Shown: one piece after another, positions 35,088 through 43,432 of the stretch
How the letters are laid out: the number at the start of each line of letters is the position of its first letter
How positions within the stretch are numbered: position 1 is the first letter of the stretch
NCBI GenBank assembly: GCA_934322085.1
Contig: CAKRGF010000020.1
Location: 1-47,344, forward strand
From: an uncultured Eubacterium sp.
GTDB lineage: Bacteria > Bacillota > Clostridia > Lachnospirales > Lachnospiraceae
Length of the DNA: 47,344 bases
Reading direction: 5' to 3'
Notes under the pieces: model-generated
What the model was told of the DNA's origin: nothing
Seen by the model: only the letters and a program-made list of their open reading frames with translations
The model's database searches: none
Program-made: the position numbers and the translations under genes

Positions 35088-35705
35088 CTATTCGTCCTCC
35101 TTCTTTTGCAAAACAGCAATCACTTTATCCCAATTATCCAAAACAAATCTGCCGATTACTGGGTCATACATTTTTCCTAAATTCTTTTCTATTTCCTCAT
35201 AGCAGATATCAAATCCAAGTGCCTTGCGGTAACGTCTTGTTGAAGTCATCGCATCAATGGAATCGCAAATCGCAATAATTCGCGCTCCCACCGAAATTTC
35301 TGCCCCTTTCAATCCATCCGGGTATCCTTTTCCATCAAACCGCTCATGGTGATGAAGCACAATATCAATCAGCCCTGAAAGCATACTGGATTTGCTCAAA
35401 ATCTCGGCTCCAATCGCCGGATGCTCTTTCATAATCTCCCATTCTTCATCCGTCAGCCGCTCCGGTTTATTTAACACGGCATCCGGGATTCCGATTTTTC
35501 CTATATCATGTAAATGCGCCGCCACATGAATATCGTTTTGGTATTCCCCGGTAATCCCCATCTCGCCGCATATCATCTGTGCCAAATCACTAACCCGCTC
35601 CGAGTGTCCTGCCGTGTAAGGGTCTCTGGCATCTAATGCACTTGTTATGCACTCCACGATTTCATGGTAGGCATCAATATTTAACCCGTCAAGTTCCTGT
35701 ATCAT
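35088..35705 (-). CDS. HD-GYP domain protein, putative c-di-GMP phosphodiesterase
   Basis: A 205-residue cytoplasmic protein consisting almost only of an HD-GYP domain: HLHDIGKIGIPDAVLNKP, HHHERFDGKGYPDGLKG and ICDSIDAMTS give the metal ligands and the GYP motif in full. This domain hydrolyses cyclic di-GMP or related dinucleotides. There is no receiver or sensor domain. ATG 35705 is favoured; the frame is open to 35753. The next gene is a secreted cell-wall hydrolase, so the pair may link second-messenger level with wall remodelling; inference. Confidence 0.85.
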   Translation of the reverse strand: MIQELDGLNIDAYHEIVECITSALDARDPYTAGHSERVSDLAQMICGEMGITGEYQNDIHVAAHLHDIGKIGIPDAVLNKPERLTDEEWEIMKEHPAIGAEILSKSSMLSGLIDIVLHHHERFDGKGYPDGLKGAEISVGARIIAICDSIDAMTSTRRYRKALGFDICYEEIEKNLGKMYDPVIGRFVLDNWDKVIAVLQKKEDE

Positions 35706-35821
35706 GTAAATTACACATCTTCTTTCCTTTGTTCGCTGACTTTTATTATACAACGAATAGAGGGATAGGACAAGAATCGGGAATGGAGAATTTATTTCAA
35801 GTAGGAGGGAACACTAATTTT

Positions 35822-35938
35822 TAGTTTCCGCAGCTACAAGACTCCCTTAGTGGTTCGTGCACCGCTGCCGCTTGACAAACCTCTGCGAGGTTTGTAGTGC
35901 CCTCACCACTAAGGGAGTCTTGTAACTGCTGGAAAACT
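35822..35938. repeat. Long imperfect inverted repeat with nested hairpin
   Basis: Left arm 35822-35853 and right arm about 35905-35938 share TACAAGACTCCCTTAGTGG and its complement plus outer matches (TAGTTT/AAACT and GCAG/CTGC). Inside is a second perfect stem ACAAACCT, CTGCG, AGGTTTGT (35876-35896). It lies in a gene-free stretch. It looks like a small palindromic repeat element or MITE. Confidence 0.75.
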
Positions 35939-36005
35939 GAAAAGTTGTGTCGCCACTTTTATCGCAAATGTTGGGCAATGGATTTTAGGGGTGGCAACTT
36001 GCATA

Positions 36006-36203
36006 ATGCAACGTTATTTTGCTCCAACACCCAAAAGAGTTGCAACATAACGAAATCATTCTTGCTCCCATGCAACGTTCTATGGCAAATTGTAGCTAAA
36101 ACGTTGTTTTTTCAATGTAATTTGTCGCGAAACGACTTGTTCAAAGCGGAAAACGAGGAAAAATTGCAACTCTTTAAGTCAATTTCCTAAAATAACGTTG
36201 CAT
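36006..36203. repeat. About 200-bp element with terminal inverted repeats ATGCAACGTTATTTT
   Basis: Left end ATGCAACGTTATTTT (36006-36020), right end its exact complement (36189-36203). In both arms a 13-base gap is followed by AAAGAGTTGCAA or its complement, so each terminal repeat spans 40 bases with the same spacing. Two further partial copies of the TGCAACGTT motif lie inside. No ORF of note is present. This has the shape of a MITE. Confidence 0.75.
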
Positions 36204-36245
36204 GGCTTCTCCTCCTTTCACCACCCCAATCTTTTACCCCATCGC

Positions 36246-36366
36246 AAAATAAAACCATTGCAAAAAAATGGATACAAACGCACAGGTATGAGACATAAAT
36301 TTTGCTGCCTAGTCATACCTGTGCGTTTGTCACGCGAATGCGCCATTTTTTGCAATGGTTTTATTT
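36246..36366. repeat. About 120-bp inverted repeat at the 3' end of the methyltransferase gene
   Basis: Outer arms AATAAAACCATTGCAAAAA... (36246-36271) and complement (36343-36366), inner arms ACAAACGCACAGGTATGA (36274-36291) and complement (36313-36330), loop of about 20 bases. The right arm includes the stop codon of the MetE-like gene. A transcript would fold into one very long hairpin, so it may serve as a transcript end or mRNA stabiliser, or be an inserted element. No long T-run follows. Confidence 0.8.
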
Positions 36367-37483
36367 ACTCCCACACTTCTTCTGCAATCTCTTTTACGAG
36401 TTTCAATTTTGCCCACTGCTGCTCCTCGGTCAATTTGTTACCGATTTCACAGGAAGCAAATCCGCACTGTGGGCTTAAGTACAAGCGGTCAAGTGGAATA
36501 TATTTCGCTGCTTCATGAATTCTTTCAATGACTTCTTTTTTATCTTCAAGCTCCGGTGTTTTCGTTGTAATCAGTCCAAGTACCACTTTTTTGTCCGGTG
36601 AAACTTTAGCAAGTGGTGCAAAACCGCCGGAACGCTCGTCGTCATACTCTAAGAACAAAGCGTCTACATTTTCTTTGGCAAATACATAATCAGCCACACT
36701 GTCATAAGGACCGCTGGTGAAATATGTTGAATGATAATTGCCGCGGCAGATATGTGAAGTAATTACCATATCTTCCGGCTTTCCTTCCAATGCCAGATTA
36801 TTCACAGCTAGCAAATTCTGTTTCACTTCTTCTAAATCGATGCCAAGGCTTTTGTAACGCTGTTTTGCTGCATCACCCACAACGGCACCCCATGTACAGT
36901 CATCCAACTGCAAGTTGCGGCAGCCTGCCTCATAAAACTGGCGGATGACATCCTGATATGCCACTCCAATATCATGAATCAGCTCTTCATCTGTCGCATA
37001 AAATTTTCTTGTTGATTCCAGATTCTGCGGAACAATAAATTGCTGGAACATCTGTGCCGGTGCCGGAATTGTATATTTGGCAACCGTATTTTCATCTTCC
37101 AAAGTTTTCAAAAACTTAAAGTATTCAACAAATGGATGTGCTTTCGCTTTAATTTTTCCAACTACATAAGTATCTTCCAAAGAAGCGAGCTCGCCTGCAA
37201 ACTGCACGCCGCCTCCGGTTAATTCATGCGCAACTCCCTCAAATCCCCACATAAAATCCAAATGCCAGTAAGTTCTTCGAAACTCACCATCGGTAATCAC
37301 ATGAAATCCCAAGTCCTTTTGTTTGGCAACTACTTCACGAATCGCTTCATTAATTGTCTCGTCTAATTCTTCTTTTTCAATTTTCCCATCCTCATAAAGC
37401 GCCTTCGCTTTCTTTACTTTTTCCGGGCGCAAAAAACTTCCTACATAATCATATCGAAATGGCTCCTGCAATGCTGTCATATT
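36365..37483 (-). CDS. MetE C-terminal-like methyltransferase (YxjG type)
   Basis: A 372-residue B12-independent methionine-synthase-like protein without the N-terminal half of MetE. VGSFLRPEKVKKA, HVITDGEFRRTYWHLDFMWGF, QLDDCTWG and the zinc-ligand-type segments HICRGNYHSTYF and LSPQCGFASCEIG are visible. YxjG/YxjH-type enzymes transfer methyl groups to homocysteine or related thiols, with a donor that is often not folate. The start is ATG 37483 with CGGAGGATTTGAAT. A promoter (TTCACA-17-TACACT) and a Met-box-like palindrome lie upstream, next to a LysR gene in the same direction. Confidence 0.85.
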   Translation of the reverse strand, partial: NMTALQEPFRYDYVGSFLRPEKVKKAKALYEDGKIEKEELDETINEAIREVVAKQKDLGFHVITDGEFRRTYWHLDFMWGFEGVAHELTGGGVQFAGELASLEDTYVVGKIKAKAHPFVEYFKFLKTLEDENTVAKYTIPAPAQMFQQFIVPQNLESTRKFYATDEELIHDIGVAYQDVIRQFYEAGCRNLQLDDCTWGAVVGDAAKQRYKSLGIDLEEVKQNLLAVNNLALEGKPEDMVITSHICRGNYHSTYFTSGPYDSVADYVFAKENVDALFLEYDDERSGGFAPLAKVSPDKKVVLGLITTKTPELEDKKEVIERIHEAAKYIPLDRLYLSPQCGFASCEIGNKLTEEQQWAKLKLVKEIAEEVWE

Positions 37484-37518
37484 CAAATCCTCCGTTTCGT
37501 TTTTCTTTTGATGAGGAT

Positions 37519-37547
37519 AGTGTAGCATTGTTTATTTCTTTTGTGAA
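37519..37547 (-). promoter_or_regulatory. Putative promoter of the MetE-like gene
   Basis: Minus strand TTCACA (37542-37547), 17 bases, TACACT (37519-37524). A dyad TATTTC-TTTTGT-GAAATA (plus strand 37533-37550) overlaps the -35 box and could be part of a LysR-type site. Confidence 0.55.
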
Positions 37548-37569
37548 ATACATATAATCATGCCCTTTC

Positions 37570-37587
37570 CATAGTTTCAGACTATAG
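37570..37587. promoter_or_regulatory. Met-box-like palindrome
   Basis: CATAGTTTCAGACTATAG closely resembles the Met-box TATAGTTtnaAACTATA described for LysR-type methionine regulators of streptococci. It overlaps the last codons of the LysR gene and lies about 90 bases before the MetE-like start, upstream of the promoter, as expected for an activator site. Confidence 0.55.
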
Positions 37588-38482
37588 CCAAGTAATTTTT
37601 TATTGCCTCCTGATAATATAAAGCGTAACGGCTTAACATCGTATTTTTCTTTCGAATCATGCCAATCCGCATATTACAATCCGACACAAGGGGTTTTGCA
37701 ATAATATTTTCACCATTTAGCTTTTGGTCGATGACACCGGAACAAACCGTAAAACCATTTAACCCAATGACAAGGTTAAACAGCGTTGCACGGTCGCGCA
37801 CCTGAATATTTTTCGGAAAATCCAGCATACTCAAAAATTCCTCAGCAAAATAAAAAGAGTTCCGCTCGCCCTGCTCATATACCAGATACGGATATGGCTG
37901 CAAATCATCGAGTGTAATTTCTTTCTTATTTGCCAGCGGGTGCTCACGGCAAATAAACACGTGCGGTTCTGCCACAAACAATTCTTCAAATACAAGTCCG
38001 TTTTTCTTCACAAGTTTCGTCAGAACTTCCTCGTTGTGCGCCGACAAATATAAAATTCCAACCTCACTTTTCCCCTGCGCCACGTCATCAATAATCTCTC
38101 CGGTCTGTGTCTCGCGCAAAATAAAATTGTACTGGCTGGCATCATACTGTTTCACCAAATCCACAAACGCATTGACCGCAAAGGAATAATGCTGGCACGA
38201 CACCGAAAATTTCGGCGTCCGGTTTTTGTCCTTGCCAAAATGCTCCTGCATAATATCCGCCTGCTCCAAAAGCATCCGTGAATAGGCAAGCAGTTCCTCA
38301 CCCTCTCTTGTTATCACAACACCTTTGCTGGAGCGTGAAAAAGCAGTCACGCCCATTTCCTTTTCCAAATTTTGAATTGCCGCACTAAGACTTGGCTGCG
38401 AAATAAAAAGTTTCTGCGCCGCCTCCGAAATGCTCCCACACTCTGAAACTGTCACCAGATATTTTAACTGTTGTAATGTCAT
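37577..38482 (-). CDS. LysR-family transcription regulator
   Basis: A 301-residue regulator. The winged helix-turn-helix is at the very front (MTLQQLKYLVTVSECGSISEAAQKLFISQPSLSAAIQ split over residues 1-37), followed by the usual linker helix and an effector-binding domain of about 200 residues. The start is ATG 38482 with GGGGAAAAGGT; an upstream extension to 38599 has no homologous look. The MetE-like gene follows 93 bases downstream, with a Met-box-like site in between. I infer that it controls that gene in response to methionine or homocysteine state. Confidence 0.88.
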   Translation of the reverse strand: MTLQQLKYLVTVSECGSISEAAQKLFISQPSLSAAIQNLEKEMGVTAFSRSSKGVVITREGEELLAYSRMLLEQADIMQEHFGKDKNRTPKFSVSCQHYSFAVNAFVDLVKQYDASQYNFILRETQTGEIIDDVAQGKSEVGILYLSAHNEEVLTKLVKKNGLVFEELFVAEPHVFICREHPLANKKEITLDDLQPYPYLVYEQGERNSFYFAEEFLSMLDFPKNIQVRDRATLFNLVIGLNGFTVCSGVIDQKLNGENIIAKPLVSDCNMRIGMIRKKNTMLSRYALYYQEAIKNYLAIV

Positions 38483-38559
38483 ACCTTTTCCCCTTATCGT
38501 ATATAAATCCCTTTCATTATAAGATTTCCGGCAAATTCTGTCCATAGACAATTCTTTCA

Positions 38560-38589
38560 TTGACACAATAATTTCTCTCATGTTATAAT
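38560..38589 (+). promoter_or_regulatory. Promoter of the TetR/lectin gene pair
   Basis: Plus strand TTGACA (38560-38565), 18 bases, TATAAT (38584-38589). It points toward the TetR gene 93 bases downstream and lies in the spacer to the divergent LysR gene. Confidence 0.8.
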
Positions 38590-38681
38590 TGAGTCGCAAC
38601 CCAAATTATAATCCAATATTGTTTCGAGGCACACTAAAGGATTTTATATAAAACAAAAAAGAAAGGAGGAATGCAGACTAC

Positions 38682-39386
38682 ATGGCAAGAAAATACGACA
38701 GTGAAGAAACGAAGCAGAAAATTTTGTCATCCTGCGTCCGTTTGTTTATAGAAAAGGGATATCACGAGACGACGATGACGGAAATTCTTCATGAGGCAGG
38801 CGTATCCGGCAGCAGTTTTCACTCCATTTTTCACACGAAAGATGGCGTCTTGGCAGAGCTTACGGAATTTATGTTTGAAAATCAGTTTGGTGTAGCAGAA
38901 AATATTATCGGAACCGGGAAAAATCCGGTGCTTCTCTACGCCGTTGAAACCTGTATTCAGTTGACGCTTACCGAGATGAATGAACATCTCCGCGACATTT
39001 ACATGGAAGCCTACACACAACCGGCATTGATGGATTATATTCACAAGCATACAGCAAAAAAAATTGCGATGATTTTCCAGCAGTATAATAAAGACTTTCA
39101 GGAAAGCGATTTTTACGAAATGGAAATTGGGACAGCCGGATGTATGCGCGCCTATATTGCAAAAAAATGTGATATGTATTTTACTCTGGAAAAAAAGCTT
39201 GAGCGGTTTCTAATAGTAACGCTTGGCGCATATCATGTACCGGATGACATACAGCGTGAAACCATCGCTTATATTGGGAAATTAAACATCCGTGAAATCA
39301 CCAGCCAGGTCATGGACAAATTATTTATGGCTCTGGCAATGAAATATGATTTTACATTTCATGAGGCAAACACAAAAAGGAAATGA
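38682..39386 (+). CDS. TetR-family regulator
   Basis: A 234-residue regulator. The N-terminal helix-turn-helix is clear (RLFIEKGYHETTMTEILHEA then GSSFHSIFHTKDGVLAEL). The rest is a helical ligand-binding domain without recognised specificity. AGGAGG-type site GAAAGGAGGAATGCAGACTAC precedes the ATG. The next gene codes a large secreted lectin-like protein and starts at or just after its stop (ATGA overlap possible), so the two form an operon and the regulator may control surface-protein output. Confidence 0.88.
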   Translation: MARKYDSEETKQKILSSCVRLFIEKGYHETTMTEILHEAGVSGSSFHSIFHTKDGVLAELTEFMFENQFGVAENIIGTGKNPVLLYAVETCIQLTLTEMNEHLRDIYMEAYTQPALMDYIHKHTAKKIAMIFQQYNKDFQESDFYEMEIGTAGCMRAYIAKKCDMYFTLEKKLERFLIVTLGAYHVPDDIQRETIAYIGKLNIREITSQVMDKLFMALAMKYDFTFHEANTKRK

Positions 39387-39394
39387 GGGATATT

Positions 39395-42220
39395 ATGACA
39401 AGGAAAGAATTTCACAAGAGACTTTTGATTACGTCTCTTCTTCTGGGGCTGGTACTCCCCTTGGCAAATGTACCGGTAACATCATCATTAAACCAGACAA
39501 AAAAAGCGGCGGCAGCAGAGCCTGCCGTAATGACTTTTGCCGAGGGCGAGGGTACCGGAGAGGAATTTAAGGAAGAATCCTGGATGCTTGCCTCTCAAAG
39601 AAGACAGGGTAAAGATGCAACTATGACTGGTCCGCCCAGTAATGATACTTTCGGCATACGAAAAAATCCATATTCAAAAAAGGAAACTCCGGAAAATGTA
39701 ATCCGTCTGTTTGATTTAGTAAAACCGTATACTGCACCTGAATCCAAAGCTGAGGAAGATCCGGATAATAGTTTTACTGACTACCGTTCCACACGCGCTA
39801 TGTTAAATCAACTGGTTCCACTAAATGGCAAATCGCAGTTTTCCACAAAATTTACCTTTTCACTTCCGGATGCCTGTGTCAACACCGAACAGGCAGGGGG
39901 TAAAGAATTCGCCAGAGAGGTCGGTGGCGATGGCCTTGCCTTTCTTCTGTATCAAACGGATTATCTTTCGGACATGGATCATGGTGGAAACACCTATACA
40001 TTCGGCATGCAAAATAACGAAAAAAGCCTCATGGTCGAAATGGATTCCCAGTATAATGGTTCTTATTGCGACATGAAACATACAGGCCTTGGATATGATG
40101 TAAACCGCATGTATTACTATGCAAGCTGGGATTATGATAATCAATTATACTTTCACAAAGACCAAACCTATACAGGGAAAAACGACTACGAAAACAAAGA
40201 GAATCCATTTGAAGGCACGGACGGCAGAGAGTACACCGTTTACCGCAATTACAAGTATGCCGAGCGCTTTGACCATATCGGCATCACGCTAAACAGCGAC
40301 CATGCCCGTCACGATGCCATTTACTATCTAAACGGTCTTGACCCGATGAAAACGGTGGAAAAAAACCAAGATGGAAAAACCTATACGGCGTACGAAAACC
40401 TTGCTTATTTTGATGCCTGTGCAGGTGGCGTTTTAGATGACACAGATAAGTTAGAGGCTGCCTATCAGGATACCTCGAAAAAGAGTATTGAAGTCAGCGA
40501 TTCTTCCACCTGTGCCACCCGTTTTGCGGACGCAGGGGTAAATGACAGGCTTTTTACCGTATGGATTGACTATGATGGCGAAAAAATGTATGTCCGCTAT
40601 GCCAATGGCGATTTTGCCAATGCGAAGAGACCTTCCAAACCGCAGATAGAAAAAGAAATTGACCTTCACTCCCGTTTTGACAACAAAACGGTTGCCGTTG
40701 GTTTTGCATCATCGCTAAACTTTTCCAAGGCGAATACAACTTTGCACGCCTTCCAGTTTACCAATGATTATAAACCAATTGACGAAGAGGCATCTTATCG
40801 AATCAATTACTGGAAGTTTAATCCGGACACAGAATGTTATGAAAAAGCAGAATCTTCCGATGTTATGACAGGTACCGTTGGCGACACTGTCACTGTAGCT
40901 GACGCAGATGCCAGCTATGCGACAAAATATAGTAATGATTATTATCACATAAGCACGATCACACCGCAGGATTCCTCCGTCACACTCGAAAACGCGGATA
41001 CACATTACCAAATGAATTTGTATTATGAACCGGAGAAAACAACCTATAAGGTACTCTACTATCAGGAAACAGAAGATGGTAACTATAAACTGCTGAACGA
41101 ATACGTAAGTCCCCTTACCTACATTGGGAAGACCGTTTATGCAGAAATTAAGGAGCCCGATGGATATATGCAGGGTGGAGATGATACTACTACATTTGGA
41201 ATTGTTAAGCCAAACAATGCCACGATACTTAAAGTTTATTACGATAAATACAGACCTCTGCCGGAACCAACCGAGGTGGGACAGACGCCGTCACCGTCAC
41301 CGAGTCCAACTCCAATTCCGACGGTAAGGCCAACTGCTATACCAACGATGGTACCTACTGCTGTTCCAACGCCATCTGCAAGCCCGACACCAACGGCAAC
41401 ACCAACGGCAACACCGACAGCCACGCCAACGATGGCACCTACCGCCACGCCAACGATGGCACCTACCGCCACGCCAACCGTAACACCGACTATCGCTCCA
41501 ACGCCGTCTCCAAAACCAATACCGACAATATTACCGACACCTACGATGACACCTGCTGCAACACCTGTTGCTCCAACCCAAGGACCAAATGTCATCCCGA
41601 CAGCTGCACCAGTAAAAAAATCGGTTAAAGTTTCTGTACGCAAAAAACTGATTCAGCCGGTAATAGCAAACGAAACTAGCAACCAGCTGTCATGGAATCC
41701 AATAAAAAAAGCTGACGGTTATTTCATTTATGCCTCTACCTGCAGCAATAATGGAAAAGAGCGAAAAGTAAAAAAGATTGCCGATATTAAAAACCGGTTA
41801 ATAACGTCTTATACTCACAAAAATTGTGAAAAAAATATGTGGTACAAATATCGTATCATAGCTTACCGCATCGTCGGCAAAAAAAAGACAGCAATTTGTA
41901 AATCACTGGAATTACACTCACTGACAAAGGGAAGTAAAACTTACACAAACCCTTCGCGTGTAAAAATCCGCAGTGGTAAGATACTGCGCTTAAAAGTTGG
42001 AAACGAAAAGAAAATACGTGCACGAGTACTTGTGCCAAAGGGGAAAAAGACCCGCTGGCACATTAGAAAAATCCGCTATCTTGTGAGCGATTCCTCTGTA
42101 TTGACTGTATCCAAGAAAGGTAAAATCAAAGCAAAAAAAGCAGGGAAAGCAACCATTTATGCCGTTGCCCAAAATGGTGTAAATGCTAAGATTAAAGTTC
42201 ACGTAATCGCTGCAAAATAA
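39395..42220 (+). CDS. Large secreted L-type-lectin, MucBP-like, Big2 surface protein
   Basis: An exported protein of about 941 residues. A signal peptide (RLLITSLLLGLVLPLANV) is followed by an L-type-lectin-like domain over about residues 90-445 (GGDGLAFLLYQTD, LFTVWIDYDGEKMYVRYA, FASSLNFSKANTTLHAFQF). Two repeats of MucBP-type beta-grasp follow (YRINYWKFNPDTECYEKA; TYKVLYYQETEDGNYKLL). A Pro/Thr linker of about 115 residues comes next, then a fibronectin-III-like domain (NQLSWNPIKKADGYFIYAS) and a final Big2-like domain. No LPXTG anchor is seen, so attachment may be non-covalent. ATG 39395 after GAGGG is favoured; ATG 39383 overlaps the TetR stop. It probably binds mucin or plant glycans. 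Confidence 0.78.
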   Translation: MTRKEFHKRLLITSLLLGLVLPLANVPVTSSLNQTKKAAAAEPAVMTFAEGEGTGEEFKEESWMLASQRRQGKDATMTGPPSNDTFGIRKNPYSKKETPENVIRLFDLVKPYTAPESKAEEDPDNSFTDYRSTRAMLNQLVPLNGKSQFSTKFTFSLPDACVNTEQAGGKEFAREVGGDGLAFLLYQTDYLSDMDHGGNTYTFGMQNNEKSLMVEMDSQYNGSYCDMKHTGLGYDVNRMYYYASWDYDNQLYFHKDQTYTGKNDYENKENPFEGTDGREYTVYRNYKYAERFDHIGITLNSDHARHDAIYYLNGLDPMKTVEKNQDGKTYTAYENLAYFDACAGGVLDDTDKLEAAYQDTSKKSIEVSDSSTCATRFADAGVNDRLFTVWIDYDGEKMYVRYANGDFANAKRPSKPQIEKEIDLHSRFDNKTVAVGFASSLNFSKANTTLHAFQFTNDYKPIDEEASYRINYWKFNPDTECYEKAESSDVMTGTVGDTVTVADADASYATKYSNDYYHISTITPQDSSVTLENADTHYQMNLYYEPEKTTYKVLYYQETEDGNYKLLNEYVSPLTYIGKTVYAEIKEPDGYMQGGDDTTTFGIVKPNNATILKVYYDKYRPLPEPTEVGQTPSPSPSPTPIPTVRPTAIPTMVPTAVPTPSASPTPTATPTATPTATPTMAPTATPTMAPTATPTVTPTIAPTPSPKPIPTILPTPTMTPAATPVAPTQGPNVIPTAAPVKKSVKVSVRKKLIQPVIANETSNQLSWNPIKKADGYFIYASTCSNNGKERKVKKIADIKNRLITSYTHKNCEKNMWYKYRIIAYRIVGKKKTAICKSLELHSLTKGSKTYTNPSRVKIRSGKILRLKVGNEKKIRARVLVPKGKKTRWHIRKIRYLVSDSSVLTVSKKGKIKAKKAGKATIYAVAQNGVNAKIKVHVIAAK
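41420..41479 (+). repeat. 24-bp tandem repeats in the Pro/Thr linker
   Basis: Two exact copies of GCCACGCCAACGATGGCACC plus TACC (41420-41443, 41444-41467) and a partial third code the PTATPTMA unit. Such repeats can change number by slippage, altering the length of the linker in the lectin protein. Confidence 0.8.
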
Positions 42221-42224
42221 TAAA

Positions 42225-42270
42225 GAAAAAAAGTGCCGGAAATTCCACTGCGATGCTCCGGCACTTTTTT
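42225..42270. terminator. Bidirectional terminator between lectin and xylanase genes
   Basis: AAAAAAAGTGCCGGA, a 16-base loop, TCCGGCACTTTTTT. A-run and T-run flank the stem, so it can end transcripts from both converging genes. Confidence 0.92.
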
Positions 42271-42291
42271 GTTTTCTGCTAATTTTCCCTT

Positions 42292-43320
42292 TTACTCCGC
42301 CGCTAATACCTCATAAACTTCCTTAAAAGATTGTTTCGGCTGATACAATTCAGTAAACAAACCACAGTATGGTCCGTTCATTTTATAACTATAATCCGCT
42401 GTGGACAAATATGGTGCGTCAAACAAGCCCCAAATGGAAAGGCTCGTAATCGGTCCAGTCTTTCCTGCAGCCTGTGCCGCCTTATTGATATCCACATATG
42501 TCTGCATGAGTTTCTTGTAAAAGGCTGCATGCTCAGGCTCTGCATTATTATCGTAATTGCGCACAGCAAGCTCCGTTACATGAATTTCAACATCATTTTC
42601 TGCAAATTTCTCAATCGCATTTTTTACTGCCATAATGTCGCTTTCATTCATGCATCCACTCTGCTTTCCATAACCACCAATATAACTCTGCATTCCAATG
42701 CCATCGCAGAGTTTCACGTAACCGCCATTTCCATCCGATGCAAAACTGTTAATGCTCTTTACCAGCTGAATAATGGCATCTCTCTTATTTGACCCGTAAG
42801 TCATAAATGTGTTGTAGTCATTGTAAAACAGTTTAATGTTTGTCTTGCTATTTGCCGCCTGCAATTTTGCTCTCGTCTCATATGCATACTGGAACGCCAA
42901 TTCCACATAGTCACTTCCAAGATGATCATAAAAAAGATTCGTCTTACTGCCGCGAACCTGCCGTACATGGCGCACATCGCCATCAGCAAATTCACCTGCA
43001 TTATCGGCAACCGCTTCATTAACAACATCCCAGCAGTAAATCACACCCGGATATTTCTGTTCAAAATGCGTCATCACTTCATCAATGTACATTTTCAGAC
43101 GTTTTTTCATAACATCTGCACTAACATAAGCACCATCCGTCTTGTACCCCTCACGGAAGAACCAGTCACACATATCAGCATCCCAAGTCAGCACATGACC
43201 GCGAATGGATAAGTCATTCTCGACCGCATAGGAAGCCATCGAATCTGCCTTTGTAAAATTCATAACTGCCGGTGAATCGCTGACTTCGCAGCGTTCATCT
43301 GCGACAAAATATCTTCGCAC
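42292..43320 (-). pseudogene. GH10 endo-xylanase lacking its 5' end
   Basis: From about 43266 on, the frame is a glycoside hydrolase family 10 protein: MNFTKADSMASYAV, WDVVNEAVADN (acid/base Glu) and EIHVTELAVRN (nucleophile Glu), ending near KQSFKEVYEVLA. The first 55-60 residues of a GH10 catalytic domain, including the ENxMK segment, and any signal peptide are missing. The usual VWHSQ segment reads LTWDADMC, so a subsite His is also replaced. The front of the open frame, from 43320 to about 43266, is out-of-frame csoR sequence. Family members cut beta-1,4-xylan outside the cell. This copy is probably inactive. Confidence 0.8.
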
Positions 43321-43418
43321 GGAATATCTTCATCAATCATGCGGTCAATCGCATTGAGCTGACCAATAATTTTCTTAATTCTCCGATGTAAATTATCGGA
43401 ATCCATACATTGTTTCAC
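43260..43418 (-). pseudogene. CsoR/FrmR-family regulator, N-terminal fragment
   Basis: A 52-codon frame beginning at GTG 43418 (GGAGGTG upstream) or ATG 43406 reads HRRIKKIIGQLNAIDRMID, then DIPCEDILSQMNAAKSAIHR and stops. That is the first half of a CsoR/FrmR-type metal or formaldehyde sensor, with the conserved first Cys in PCEDIL. The later His and Cys ligands are lost where the xylanase sequence begins. It lies 15 bases from the NUDIX gene. Confidence 0.78.
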
Positions 43419-43432
43419 ATTCACACCTCCAT

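Noticed and set aside
41239..41643. Minus-strand 134-residue Val/Gly/Ala repeat frame
   Set aside because: It is the antisense shadow of the Pro/Thr repeats of the lectin protein; repetitive codons keep the frame open.
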